Under the pieces are notes generated by a model. The model ran no database searches and was not told where the DNA came from. It saw nothing but the letters and a program-made list of their open reading frames with translations. A program made the position numbers and the translations under genes. This document shows positions 18,405 through 27,932 of a stretch of 64,000 bases of DNA, in pieces (position 1 is the stretch's first letter; every line of letters starts with the position of its first letter). This DNA is from Pelagerythrobacter aerophilus. GTDB lineage: Bacteria; Pseudomonadota; Alphaproteobacteria; Sphingomonadales; Sphingomonadaceae. The DNA lies in contig NZ_QXFK01000018.1 in the NCBI RefSeq assembly GCF_003581645.1, positions 294,501-358,500 on the forward strand, written 5' to 3'.

Positions 18405-21400
18405 TCAGAACGAGAAGCCGGCGGAAAGCTTGATCGTGCGGGGTGGATTGCCGCCGACGCCGAAGCCAGTTCGCTCGCCATAGACGGTGGGCGAATTTTC
18501 GGTCCGCGTGTCGTCCGCGGGATTGTTGTTGAAGTTAGTATAGTTCCGATCGTTGAACAGATTGATGATATCGACCCGGAAGCGGAGTCGCGATTCGTCG
18601 CTCAGGAAGCCCAGCGGAACGTACTTGGTGAACGCCAGGTCCATCTGCCGGCGGCCCCAGCGATCGCCATTGCCGTCCTCAAACCTGCCGACGATGATGC
18701 GCTCGAACGGATCAGCGATGTTGCGGAACGCCTGCATATAGCGCGGCGATTCCAGAGTGAACTTGGCCGACAGTGCCGCTTCGAACGGCAGGTCGACACT
18801 GCCCGCCGCGACGAAACGGTGACGCGGCACGCCCGACGAACGCATCACCGGATAATCCTCAATCGACGGATAGTCGAGTGAGAACACCTCGTTGAACTTC
18901 CGGTTCTCTTCCGCTTCCGTATAAGTGTAGGTGGCTGTGAGGCTCCAAGGCGAAGACGGCGAATAGTTCTTGGTGAGCTTGAGGTAGGCCGCGTCCGAAC
19001 TCGTCTCGAGCCCATTGTCGCCGATGATCAGGTTGCCGTAACCCGGAGGAGTGAAAGACCAGGGAGTCTGCGGCCCCTCGCCCGGCTCGGGATCCGGCTG
19101 GAAGTACGAACCGTCAGGCCGACGATTGCCGAGCAGGAAGACGAACCCGTCCTTGCTCTCGATGTGGGTGTAGCCGGCTTCGAGCTCCACTTGATCGAAG
19201 CGCGTGCGCAGACCCAGGCTGAACTGATCCGAATAGGGCATTTTCAGATCGTTGTTGATGAACCGGAGTTCGCTACCGCCGCCGCCAGGCGTCCCTTCGG
19301 CAAGCCCCGCCAGCCCTTCCGGCGTCAGATATATGGGATCCCACGGAATACAGGTCGGCGAGGGATCGCAATCGTTTTCCGGATCGCCGGTGTCGAAGTT
19401 GAAGGTACGAGTAGTGAACGACCCGACGCTGATTTCCTGCTGAAGGAAGTCAAACTGGTTGCGGCTGTAGGAGCGGCCGTAGCCGCCGAACAGCACGAAC
19501 TGCCCCTCTTCATCGAGATCATAGCTGAACCCGACGCGCGGCTGGAACGCACCCATGAACGGCTCACGCTCGTTTCCGGTCGAGATGTAGTCGTTGATGT
19601 CGTAATTGGCATTCGCGAGATTCGGATAGAGCGGCTCGCCCGTAACGGGATCGAGTGTCTGCCCCGTCACGAGATCGACGACGTCCTGATCGTGGACGAA
19701 ATCGAGATACGCGGGGGTCTTCTCGTAATCCCAGCGAATGCCGAGATTGAGCGTCAGACGGTCGGTGACCTCCCAGTCGTCCTGAATATAGACGCCAAGC
19801 TGGAAGTTGTCGGATTCGATCTGCGATTCACCGAAGCCGCTCTCGTATCCGAACTGCACGCGATAGGGGATCACGTCATTGAACGTACTTCCGCCGCCAG
19901 TGGGATCGTACGCCACGTTGTAGGTGTAGGTCGGATTGGTGTTGTTCAGCTGAAGTGTTCTCAGGGTAACCCACTTCGCCTTGATTCCGGCCTTGATCGT
20001 ATGCCTATCCAGGCCGGTGTAGGTGAAGTCGTTCTGGATTCCCCAGCCTTTCTGCCCCTTATCCTGATAGTTGGAGCTTCCACCGATCCGAAGCAGCTCG
20101 CCTCGTTCGATCTCATCGGGATCCTCGGGCCGCGGCGCGGCATAGGCAAACAGAAAGGACGGTTCGAACAACCCAGGTGTGGGCGCCCACTTCGCATCTT
20201 CGTAAGTGAGTTTGAGGTCATTCACCCAGGTATCGGCGGTATGCTCCCAGCGGGCCGTGGCGCGCAGCTCTTCCGTGTTGATGAGGCTGCGCCGCGACTC
20301 GGCATTAATGCCGCCGGCCAACTGCTCACCCGTCTCGTCGCGATATTTAGCCGAGATCTCGATCAGATCGCTCCCGCTCGGCGAAATATCGATTTTCCCG
20401 AAATAAAGATTCTCGTTGAACGTCTCGTTCGTCGTGCCGAAGTACCCTTGATACTTTTCGGGAAAGAAACTGATATCCCGGCCCAAGCCCGGCTCGATAT
20501 CAACCGGACTTTCGATACGCTTACCTTCGTAGGTAACGAAGAAGTGCATCACGTCCTTGATGATGGGGCCGCCGAATGCTCCGCCGAACTGCATGTCCTG
20601 CGTCTCGACCTTCGCGCCATCATCTTCGTAGAGCTCCGATGGCGTCGGATCGCGCAGATCCTGATTGGTGAAATCGAAGAAGCCTTCACCGTGGAACTCG
20701 TTTGTGCCCGATTTGGTGACCGCTGTGATCGCGACCGAGCTCACCTGATCGAACTCCGCCTTGTAGTTGGAACTGATCACGCGATACTCGCCAATCGCCA
20801 GCTGCGGGAAGGGATTACCGCGCGAGGTATCTTGGCCGGTGATCCCGTTCTTCAGGATGTAGTCCTTCTGCCCGACGCCGTCTATGAAGACGTTGACTGT
20901 GCTGCTGTCCTGCGCACCACCCTGGAGGCGCGAAGCACCATTCGCGCCCGTCACAAACATTACGCCCGGCGCCAGATCGGCGAAGGCCAGGAAGTTACGG
21001 TTGTTCTGCGGCAGTTGCTCGATCAGGCGCTGTGTGATGTTCACGCCGACTTCCCCGCCTTCCATCGTACGGATGCGCCCCGCCGTGACGAGGATCTCTT
21101 CGCCGCTTGAAGCTGGAGGCGTCTCACCGGCGTCGGTTGGCAGGGCCTGCGGCGCGGCGAGATCGAAGTCGAGCACCGCATCCTGCGCCACAAGAAGCGT
21201 GAACTGGTCGGTCTGACGCACACCGTCCGCCGTCGTAATCTCGAGGCGGTAGATGCCGGGACGCAGCGAAGCGAACTGATAGCTGCCATCGGCGCCCACC
21301 GCCGAGACACGGCGGATGCCGGTATTGACCTCGATCGCGGCGATCTGGGTCACGCCTTCTGCACCGGTGATCCGACCGCGCAGCGAAGCAGTCGATTCCT

Positions 21401-21527
21401 GCGCCTGCGCCGGGGCGACCATGGCGAGCGACATCGCGCCACCGGCAACGCCGAGAGCGAGCGCTGCGGCCAGCTTACGGGCGAAGCGGGGGTTGGTGCG
21501 AGCGGTATGGGATTGGGTATGCGACAT
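18405..21527 (-). CDS. TonB-dependent receptor with CarboxypepD_reg-like N-terminal domain
   Basis: Outer-membrane active transporter of 1040 residues. A signal peptide ends in AQA near residue 43. A carboxypeptidase-regulatory-like beta-sandwich follows (SLRGRITGAEGVTQIAAIEV to about 130), then the plug (EILVTAGRIRTMEGGEVGVN) and a large barrel ending in an aromatic residue (GFSF). This Oar-like layout is common among polysaccharide receptors. The ATG at 21527 follows GGGGAGAAATTC; a longer open frame upstream is not a signal sequence. It is divergent from GH3 with a LacI-type operator in the shared promoter region, and is followed by the GH144 gene. It likely imports large gluco-oligosaccharides with TonB energy. 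Confidence 0.93.
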   Translation of the reverse strand: MSHTQSHTARTNPRFARKLAAALALGVAGGAMSLAMVAPAQAQESTASLRGRITGAEGVTQIAAIEVNTGIRRVSAVGADGSYQFASLRPGIYRLEITTADGVRQTDQFTLLVAQDAVLDFDLAAPQALPTDAGETPPASSGEEILVTAGRIRTMEGGEVGVNITQRLIEQLPQNNRNFLAFADLAPGVMFVTGANGASRLQGGAQDSSTVNVFIDGVGQKDYILKNGITGQDTSRGNPFPQLAIGEYRVISSNYKAEFDQVSSVAITAVTKSGTNEFHGEGFFDFTNQDLRDPTPSELYEDDGAKVETQDMQFGGAFGGPIIKDVMHFFVTYEGKRIESPVDIEPGLGRDISFFPEKYQGYFGTTNETFNENLYFGKIDISPSGSDLIEISAKYRDETGEQLAGGINAESRRSLINTEELRATARWEHTADTWVNDLKLTYEDAKWAPTPGLFEPSFLFAYAAPRPEDPDEIERGELLRIGGSSNYQDKGQKGWGIQNDFTYTGLDRHTIKAGIKAKWVTLRTLQLNNTNPTYTYNVAYDPTGGGSTFNDVIPYRVQFGYESGFGESQIESDNFQLGVYIQDDWEVTDRLTLNLGIRWDYEKTPAYLDFVHDQDVVDLVTGQTLDPVTGEPLYPNLANANYDINDYISTGNEREPFMGAFQPRVGFSYDLDEEGQFVLFGGYGRSYSRNQFDFLQQEISVGSFTTRTFNFDTGDPENDCDPSPTCIPWDPIYLTPEGLAGLAEGTPGGGGSELRFINNDLKMPYSDQFSLGLRTRFDQVELEAGYTHIESKDGFVFLLGNRRPDGSYFQPDPEPGEGPQTPWSFTPPGYGNLIIGDNGLETSSDAAYLKLTKNYSPSSPWSLTATYTYTEAEENRKFNEVFSLDYPSIEDYPVMRSSGVPRHRFVAAGSVDLPFEAALSAKFTLESPRYMQAFRNIADPFERIIVGRFEDGNGDRWGRRQMDLAFTKYVPLGFLSDESRLRFRVDIINLFNDRNYTNFNNNPADDTRTENSPTVYGERTGFGVGGNPPRTIKLSAGFSF

Positions 21528-21632
21528 GAATTTCTCCCCGTGGTCGGCCGCATTCTCAGCGCGATCCGAAAGACTTTGCACTCGGCCGCGCCCCTCGGCG
21601 GGACACTGCCGAATCAAAATGTGCAAGAGTCT

Positions 21633-21646
21633 TGTAACCGGTTTCA
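21633..21646. promoter_or_regulatory. LacI-family operator between TonB receptor and GH3 genes
   Basis: TGTAACCGGTTTCA is a near-perfect palindrome with core AACCGGTT. On the plus strand it overlaps a possible -35 TTGTAA (21632-21637) and the spacer; GTATAG (21655-21660) is a -10 candidate 17 bases on. One site in this 210-bp divergent region could repress both directions. The regulator is inferred to be the LacI protein encoded at 9793 because its own promoter carries the matching site. Confidence 0.75.
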
Positions 21647-21737
21647 TATCCCCTGTATAGCCTCCCCACACACGCCGATTCCGGTATCGTTCAGAACCCC
21701 GTCCGCGGCCGCGCGGTGGGGTGCGGGGAGAAGAAAC

Positions 21738-24062
21738 ATGATCAAGACAGCCCGAATCCTGCTCGCCGGCGCCGCTGCGATGGCGCTCGCCGGGTGCGCA
21801 ACCGCCCAGGCCCAGCCGGCTGCCACAGCCACATCCCCGACCGCCGTGCCGATCGCGCAGGCGGAGCCCGAGTGGGCACGTCCCGATCCGAAGATGGACG
21901 CGTTTCTCGACGAACTCATCGCCAAGATGACGCTGCAGGAGAAGATCGGACAGCTCACGCTGCTGACCAGCAACTGGGAGTCGACCGGGCCCACGATGCG
22001 GGAGGGTTACAAGCAGGACATCGCCGCCGGCCGTGTCGGCGCGATCTTCAATGCCTACACCGCCAAATACACGCGCGAGTTGCAGCAAATGGCGGTCGAG
22101 AACACGCGGCTGAAGATTCCGCTGCTGTTCGGTTACGACGTGATCCACGGCCACCGCACGATCTTCCCCATCTCCCTCGGTGAAGCGGCGAGCTGGGATC
22201 TCGAGGCGATCGAGAAATCGGCACGCGTCTCTGCGCAGGAAGCCTCGGCCGAAGGCCTGCACTGGACGTTCTCGCCGATGGTCGACATCGCGCGGGACGC
22301 GCGCTGGGGGCGCATCTCCGAAGGCGCTGGTGAGGACGTCTTCCTCGGCAGCAGAATCGCCCAGGCTCGCGTGCGCGGCTATCAGGGTGACGATCTCGGC
22401 GCGATCGACACGGTGCTGGCCACCGCAAAGCACTTCGCCGCATACGGGGCCGCACAGGCTGGCCGCGATTACCACACGGTCGACATCTCCGAGCGCACCC
22501 TGCGCGACGTCTATCTGCCGCCGTTCAAGGCTGCGGTCGACGAAGGCGTCGCGACGTTCATGACCTCGTTCAACGAGTACGATGGCGTTCCGGCGAGCGG
22601 GAGCAAGTACCTGCTCACCGACGTTCTACGTCACAAATGGGGCTTCGACGGCTTCGTCGTAACCGATTACACGTCGATCAACGAAATGGTCCCGCACGGC
22701 TATTCCAAGGACCTCGCCCAGGCCGGCGAGCAGGCGATCAACGCCGGTGTCGACATGGACATGCAGGGTGCGGTGTACATGGAGAACCTGGCCAAATCGG
22801 TCGAGGAAGGCCGTGTCGACATGGCCCGTATCGACCAGGCCGTACGCCGCATCCTCGAGATGAAGTACCGCCTCGGCCTGTTCGAGGATCCCTACCGTTA
22901 TTCCGATGAGGCGCGACAGGAAGCAACGCTCTACAAGCCCGAGTTCCTTGAGGCCGCGCGCGACGTGGCACGCAAGTCGATGGTCCTGCTGAAGAACGAA
23001 GGGGACGTCCTGCCGCTGTCCGCGCAGGCGAAGTCGATCGCGGTCATCGGCCCGCTGGGCGACAGCAAGACCGACATGATCGGGAGTTGGTCCGCAGCCG
23101 GCGACCGGAAGACTCGCCCGGTCACCATCCTCGAAGGACTGCAGGCGCGCGCCGGCGAGGGCGTCACGGTCACCTATGCCAAGGGCGCGAGCTACGCTTT
23201 CGAAGACGAGGGCAAGACCGACGGGTTCGCCGAGGCCCTCGCGCTGGCCGGGAAGTCAGACGTGGTAATCGCCGCCATGGGCGAGCGCTGGGACATGACC
23301 GGCGAAGCCGCCAGCCGCACCTCGCTCGACCTGCCCGGCAACCAGCGAGCCCTGCTCGAGAAGCTCGTCGCGACGGGCAAGCCGGTCGTGCTGGTCCTGC
23401 TCAGCGGACGGCCGAACACGATCACCTGGGCGAACGAGAACGTGCCGGCGATCCTCCATGCCTGGTATCCGGGCACGCAGGGCGGCCAGGCCGTCGCGGA
23501 CGTGCTGTTCGGCGATTACAACCCGTCGGGCAAGCTGCCGGTGACCTTCCCCCGCACGGTGGGTCAGTCGCCGATCCACTACGACATGAAGAACACCGGC
23601 CGGCCGATCGAACTCGGCGCGCCGGGCGCGAAGTATGTTTCGCGCTACCTCAACACGCCGAACGATCCTCTGTATCGCTTCGGTTACGGTCTCAGTTACA
23701 CGACGTTCGGCTATTCACCGGTGACGCTCTCGGCCGCCTCGATCGGGCCGAACGGGTCGATTACCGCGAGCGCGACGATCACCAACACCGGCGATCGTGC
23801 GGGTGAGGAAGTCGTGCAGCTCTACGTTCGCGATCTCGTCGGCTCCGTGACGCGGCCGGTGCAGGAGCTCAAAGGCTTCGAGAAGGTCATGCTCCAGCCC
23901 GGCGAGGCGCGTACGGTGCGCTTCACATTGCGCCCCGAGGATCTCGCCTTCACCCGCGCCGACATGAGCCATGGGTGGGAGCCGGGCGAGTTCCAGCTCT
24001 GGATTGCGCCTTCCTCCGGTGCGAAGGCGAGCACGCCGGTCACTTTCACGATCACGGAGTAG
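21738..24062 (+). CDS. GH3 beta-glucosidase lipoprotein (BglX-like)
   Basis: Exported beta-glucosidase of 774 residues with lipobox LAGC (Cys20). The N-terminal GH3 barrel contains KHFAAYG and nucleophile Asp310 in GFVVTDYTS; the second alpha/beta domain contains SGRPNTITW and WYPGTQGGQAVADVLFGDYNPSGKLP; a fibronectin-III-like domain closes the protein (about 685-770). This is the BglX/periplasmic beta-glucosidase layout. It should trim non-reducing glucose from oligosaccharides made by the GH144 enzyme. RBS GGGGAG precedes the ATG. The sulfatase gene starts 2 bp after its stop, so they are one transcript. Confidence 0.95.
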   Translation: MIKTARILLAGAAAMALAGCATAQAQPAATATSPTAVPIAQAEPEWARPDPKMDAFLDELIAKMTLQEKIGQLTLLTSNWESTGPTMREGYKQDIAAGRVGAIFNAYTAKYTRELQQMAVENTRLKIPLLFGYDVIHGHRTIFPISLGEAASWDLEAIEKSARVSAQEASAEGLHWTFSPMVDIARDARWGRISEGAGEDVFLGSRIAQARVRGYQGDDLGAIDTVLATAKHFAAYGAAQAGRDYHTVDISERTLRDVYLPPFKAAVDEGVATFMTSFNEYDGVPASGSKYLLTDVLRHKWGFDGFVVTDYTSINEMVPHGYSKDLAQAGEQAINAGVDMDMQGAVYMENLAKSVEEGRVDMARIDQAVRRILEMKYRLGLFEDPYRYSDEARQEATLYKPEFLEAARDVARKSMVLLKNEGDVLPLSAQAKSIAVIGPLGDSKTDMIGSWSAAGDRKTRPVTILEGLQARAGEGVTVTYAKGASYAFEDEGKTDGFAEALALAGKSDVVIAAMGERWDMTGEAASRTSLDLPGNQRALLEKLVATGKPVVLVLLSGRPNTITWANENVPAILHAWYPGTQGGQAVADVLFGDYNPSGKLPVTFPRTVGQSPIHYDMKNTGRPIELGAPGAKYVSRYLNTPNDPLYRFGYGLSYTTFGYSPVTLSAASIGPNGSITASATITNTGDRAGEEVVQLYVRDLVGSVTRPVQELKGFEKVMLQPGEARTVRFTLRPEDLAFTRADMSHGWEPGEFQLWIAPSSGAKASTPVTFTITE

Positions 24063-24064
24063 GG

Positions 24065-25747
24065 ATGATGGATCAGCCCAGAATCGCTCTCGCAGCCGCG
24101 CTCTGCACGCTGGCACTGCCCGCCTGCGCCACACTGCCGGAGGACGCACCGCGCCACGCCGCGGCCTCTTCGACCACGCCGCAGGAAGAGCGGCAGCGGC
24201 CGAACATTGTGTTCATCATGTCGGACGATCACGCCTACCAGGCCGTCTCCGCCTATGGGAGCGATATCGGTCGCCTGGCGCCGACCCCGAACATCGACCG
24301 CATCGCCCGAAACGGCGCGATCTTCCTCAACAGCTACGTTACCAACTCGCTGTGCGGCCCCAGCCGCGCTACAATGCTGACCGGTCAGTTCAGCCACATG
24401 CACGGCTTCACCAAGAATGGGCAGAAGTTCGACAATTCGATGTGGAACTGGCCGCGCGCGCTGGGCCAGCAGGGATATCAGACCGCGCTGTTCGGCAAGT
24501 GGCACCTCAACTATTCGCCCGAGGGCGCGGGGTTCGACACCTGGAAGGTGCTCGACGATCAGGGCAAGTACTACAATCCCGACATCATCACGCCCGATGG
24601 GCGCACCGTGGTCGAGGGCTATGCGACCGATCTCGTCACCGACTACAGCCTCGAATGGCTGAAAGAGGAACGCGACCCGGGCAAGCCGTTCGCGATCCTG
24701 ATCCACCACAAGGCGCCGCACCGCAACTTCATGCCCGCGATCCGGCATCTGCAGAAATATCTCGGCACCGAGTTTCCCATCCCGACGAACTACTTCGATC
24801 ACTACGATGGGCGCCCTGCCGCCGAGGCGCAGGAAATGAATATCTACGAGGACATGTACGAAGGCCACGACCTGCACATGACCGAGCAGGCTGGGTCGAG
24901 CGAACTTCGCTTCGACCGTTGGCCGGACGATTTCACGCGGATGACTCCCGAGCAACGCGCCGCCTGGGATGCGCGCCTCCAGGCAAACAACGACGCCATG
25001 AACGAGGCCGACCTCCACGGCCGCGATCTCGCGCTGTGGAAATACCAGCGCTACATGAACCAGTATCTCGCCACCGTCACCGCGGTGGATGAGAGCGTCG
25101 GCCGGGTGCTCGACTGGCTGGAGCGGACCGGGCTCGATGAGAACACGATCGTCGTCTACACGTCCGATCAGGGCTTCTACCTCGGCGAGCACGGCTGGTT
25201 CGACAAGCGCTTCATGTACGAGGAATCGCTACGCACGCCGCTGGTGATGCAGTACCCTGGCCATATCGCACCGGGGACGCGGGTGGAGGCACCGGTGCAG
25301 AATGTCGATTACGCGCCGACTTTCCTCGACTTCGCCGGATTGCCGATCCGCGATACGATCCAGGGCCGCTCGCTACGCGAAGTGGTCGACGATGGCGAGG
25401 CGCCTGCGGATTGGCGCGAGGACATCTACTACCACTACTACGAGTACCCGGGCTTCCACTCGGTCCGCGCGCACTACGGTGTGCGCACCGACCGCTACAA
25501 GCTGATGCGCTTCTACGGGGACATCAACGCGTGGGAGTTCTACGACCTCCAGACCGACCCCAACGAGATGCATAACCGGATCGACGATCCATCGATGCAG
25601 GGGACGATCGCGGAGCTGAAGCAGAAGCTGGTGGAATTGCGCGCGCAGTACAAGGATAGCGACGGCCCCGCGGTCGACGACCCTCTGTCGGCGGTCGCGA
25701 AGGGCCGACGCGATGCCGAAGCTGCCGCGGGGCTTCATCACCACTGA
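24065..25747 (+). CDS. Formylglycine-dependent sulfatase, lipoprotein
   Basis: Type I sulfatase of 560 residues with a signal peptide and lipobox-like LPAC (Cys21). The maturation motif is CGPSR at 97-101, in which Cys97 would become formylglycine. Other family marks are NIVFIMSDDHAYQ (metal Asp pair), GKWHL, HHKAPH and YTSDQGFYLGEHGWFDKRFMYEES. The layout is like iduronate- and polysaccharide-sulfatases. It is in one transcript with GH3 (2-bp gap, two adjacent ATGs at 24065 and 24068). An anaerobic or FGE-type maturase is not in the window. It suggests that the locus handles a sulfated sugar, or that the enzyme cleaves sulfate from a co-occurring polymer. Confidence 0.92.
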   Translation: MMDQPRIALAAALCTLALPACATLPEDAPRHAAASSTTPQEERQRPNIVFIMSDDHAYQAVSAYGSDIGRLAPTPNIDRIARNGAIFLNSYVTNSLCGPSRATMLTGQFSHMHGFTKNGQKFDNSMWNWPRALGQQGYQTALFGKWHLNYSPEGAGFDTWKVLDDQGKYYNPDIITPDGRTVVEGYATDLVTDYSLEWLKEERDPGKPFAILIHHKAPHRNFMPAIRHLQKYLGTEFPIPTNYFDHYDGRPAAEAQEMNIYEDMYEGHDLHMTEQAGSSELRFDRWPDDFTRMTPEQRAAWDARLQANNDAMNEADLHGRDLALWKYQRYMNQYLATVTAVDESVGRVLDWLERTGLDENTIVVYTSDQGFYLGEHGWFDKRFMYEESLRTPLVMQYPGHIAPGTRVEAPVQNVDYAPTFLDFAGLPIRDTIQGRSLREVVDDGEAPADWREDIYYHYYEYPGFHSVRAHYGVRTDRYKLMRFYGDINAWEFYDLQTDPNEMHNRIDDPSMQGTIAELKQKLVELRAQYKDSDGPAVDDPLSAVAKGRRDAEAAAGLHHH

Positions 25748-25895
25748 CCCATCGCCGTTCCGCGCCTACGTATGCAAATTGACGTTGTGCGGTTTCCGGG
25801 GATGAGTTGCGGTAGAAGAGAATCCGTCGTGCCCACGATAACATGAACGTGCGAGGCGTTCGAGCACGACAACCGATTGGGGAGGAATGCAAGGT

Positions 25896-27185
25896 ATGGC
25901 AATCGCACCGGAAGTCTCGTCGAGCACCGATCCGCATCCGCTGGAGGACGCGGGTCAGAACATCGATGCGCCTGGCCTGCAGTATTTCGTCTTCGGCCTG
26001 TTCTTCATCTTCGGCGGCATCACCTCGCTCAACGATGTGATCATCCCGAAGCTGAAGGAGCTGTTCACGCTCAGCTACTTCGAGGCGTCGCTGGTGCAGG
26101 TCTGGTTCTTCATCGCCTATGCCGTGGTCGGCATTCCGGGTGCCAAGCTGGTCAAGAAGATCGGCTACATGCGCGGCGCGGTGGCCGGGCTTGTCGCAAT
26201 GATCGCGGGATGTCTGCTGTTCATTCCCGCGAGCCAGTCGGCGGTATTCGCCTTCTTCCTCGTCGCCTACTTCGTACTCGCGACCGGCGTGGTGCTGGTG
26301 CAGATCGTCGCCAATCCCCTGATCAGCCTGCTCGGTCCGGCCAGGACGGCGCATAGCCGGCTGACCTTCGCGCAAGGCTTCAATTCCTTCGGGACGACGA
26401 TCTTCCCCTATTTCGGGTCGATCCTGATCCTGGGCAGCCTCGCGACCGTGACCGCGGCCGAGCTCTCGGGTGCGGAGCTCGTCGCCTACCGCCAGGCCGA
26501 ATCGCAGGCTATCGTGGATGGCTACCTCGGCCTTGCGGCCGCGATCGCGGTCGTCGCTTTCGTCGTGTGGTTGTTCCGCAACCGCCTTAAGGGCGAGCGA
26601 CACGAGCAGACCAGCCTCGTCGAAGGCCTCGCGCTGCTCAAGCGCCCGCGCTTCGGCTACGGCGCCGCGTGCATCTTCCTCTATGTCGGGGCGGAAGTCG
26701 CGATCGGCAGCTTCATCGTCAACTACCTGATGCAAGCCGACGTGCTCGCCCTCCCCGAACAGGAAGCGGGCAAGCTGATCTCGGTTTACTGGTTCGGTGC
26801 GCTGATCGGCCGGTTCATCGGTTCGGGTCTGCTGCGCGTGATCAACCCCGGCTTGCTGCTTGCCACCTTCGCCAGCGGCGCGATCGCGCTCATCGCGATT
26901 TCGACGAGCACGACGGGCACCGTTTCGGGCTATTCGCTGCTCGCCGTCGGGCTGATGAATTCGATCATGTTTCCGACGATCTTCACCCTCGCCTGCGAGA
27001 AACTCGGCGCCCGCGCGGCGGATGGCTCGGGGATCATCAACGTCGCCATTGCCGGCGGTGCGGTAATTCCCGCGGTCTATGGCGCGCTGGCCGACGCGAC
27101 GAGCCTGGCCACGGCCCTCATCCTGCCTGCGATCTGCTATGCGATCATTGCCGGCTTCGGACTCTTCGCCCGCCGCCCGGCGTAA
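25896..27185 (+). CDS. FHS-family sugar:H+ symporter (GluP/FucP type MFS)
   Basis: Inner-membrane MFS protein of about 429 residues with twelve predicted helices. The first helix FGLFFIFGGITSLNDVIIPKLK, the ANPLISLLGP motif and LTFAQGFNSFGTTIFP are characteristic of fucose/glucose/galactose symporters of the FHS family. GGAGGA lies directly against an ATG at 25887 but 9 bases before the ATG at 25896, which favours the latter. It follows the sulfatase by about 150 bp on the same strand and probably imports the monosaccharide released by the periplasmic enzymes. Glucose is the simplest guess. Confidence 0.88.
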   Translation: MAIAPEVSSSTDPHPLEDAGQNIDAPGLQYFVFGLFFIFGGITSLNDVIIPKLKELFTLSYFEASLVQVWFFIAYAVVGIPGAKLVKKIGYMRGAVAGLVAMIAGCLLFIPASQSAVFAFFLVAYFVLATGVVLVQIVANPLISLLGPARTAHSRLTFAQGFNSFGTTIFPYFGSILILGSLATVTAAELSGAELVAYRQAESQAIVDGYLGLAAAIAVVAFVVWLFRNRLKGERHEQTSLVEGLALLKRPRFGYGAACIFLYVGAEVAIGSFIVNYLMQADVLALPEQEAGKLISVYWFGALIGRFIGSGLLRVINPGLLLATFASGAIALIAISTSTTGTVSGYSLLAVGLMNSIMFPTIFTLACEKLGARAADGSGIINVAIAGGAVIPAVYGALADATSLATALILPAICYAIIAGFGLFARRPA

Positions 27186-27192
27186 GATGCAC

Positions 27193-27226
27193 GGCGCAGC
27201 CCCGGCGTGTCGCCGGCGGCTGCGCC
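27193..27226. terminator. Hairpin between convergent symporter and tetR genes
   Basis: Arms GGCGCAGCC (27193-27201) and GGCTGCGCC (27218-27226), with an inner CCGGCG/CGCCGG stem and a TGT loop, make a stem of about 15 bp with one bulged C. There is no long T-run. Its place between converging genes suggests a bidirectional terminator. Confidence 0.6.
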
Positions 27227-27228
27227 TG

Positions 27229-27840
27229 TCAGATGAGGCCTGCACCCCGCAGGAAGAACTCGATGCGGGCGGCGATCCGCTCGGCAGACGGGCGCGCGAC
27301 GACGCCGTGGCTGATCGCATCGGTCTGCATGTCGCTGACCATCAGACCGAGAAAGACCTCCGCCAGCATATCGGGCGATCCGCGCAACTGCACGCCTTGC
27401 GCCTCCCATCGTGCGAAGGTGTGCTCCAGCGCGCGGCGCGTGTGCATGGCGGTGCTTTCGAAGAAGCGGCGCGCGAAATCGGCATCGTCGATACTGCGCG
27501 CGATCACGATGCGAACCAGCGCCACGTCGTCCGGATCGAGAAAGCGCTCGTAAAGCACCGTCGCCAGTCGGCGCAGCGTATCGGCTGGGCTCGCCCCGCA
27601 TTGCGTAATCTCGCGGATCAGATTCTCGCCGGAGGCCGCCTTTTCGAACACGACGGCGTCGAGCAGCCCCTCTTTGTTGCCGAACAGCTTGTAAATGGTG
27701 GCGAGGGAACCGCCCGCCCGCTCGACAATTTGACCGAGTGTCGTACGTTCGAAACCTTGTTCGATGAACAGGGCGCGCGCTGCGTCCGTGATCGCACGCC
27801 GGCGGCGATCGAGCCGGTCGCATTCGAATTCGTCGGTCAT
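27229..27840 (-). CDS. TetR family repressor of the adjacent RND efflux operon
   Basis: Regulator of 203 residues. The N-terminal helix-turn-helix region reads ITDAARALFIEQGFERTTLGQIVERAGGSLATIYKLFGNKEGL, a clear TetR/AcrR signature, and the rest is a helical ligand-binding domain of the AefR-like type. The ATG at 27840 is chosen; a longer open frame to 27909 would run through the operator. It is divergent from the RND genes, and an 18-bp perfect palindrome lies 37 bp upstream of its start. It should repress both itself and the pump until a toxic ligand binds. Confidence 0.9.
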   Translation of the reverse strand: MTDEFECDRLDRRRRAITDAARALFIEQGFERTTLGQIVERAGGSLATIYKLFGNKEGLLDAVVFEKAASGENLIREITQCGASPADTLRRLATVLYERFLDPDDVALVRIVIARSIDDADFARRFFESTAMHTRRALEHTFARWEAQGVQLRGSPDMLAEVFLGLMVSDMQTDAISHGVVARPSAERIAARIEFFLRGAGLI

Positions 27841-27864
27841 GCTTCGGGGGTCTACGATAATGGC

Positions 27865-27895
27865 TTGCCTGACAATCGTGTAATGACTATTACAC
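27865..27895 (+). promoter_or_regulatory. RND promoter overlapped by a TetR operator
   Basis: GTGTAATGACTATTACAC (27878-27895) has 7-bp perfect arms and a 4-base spacer. It covers the spacer and -10 of a good promoter: -35 TTGCCT (27865-27870), 17-base gap, -10 TATTAC (27888-27893). This is the expected geometry for repression by the divergent TetR protein. Confidence 0.75.
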
Positions 27896-27932
27896 CTTCG
27901 CACCTGCACAAATTCTGCCCGAAAGTCTATCG

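Noticed and set aside
19164-21110. 648-codon open frame opposite the TonB receptor
   Set aside because: Low-complexity-looking translation without motifs; the minus-strand receptor is unmistakable.
21528-22475. N-terminal extension of the TonB receptor frame by 316 codons
   Set aside because: The internal ATG at 21527 has a good ribosome site and a normal signal peptide; the extension overlaps the GH3 gene and the operator.
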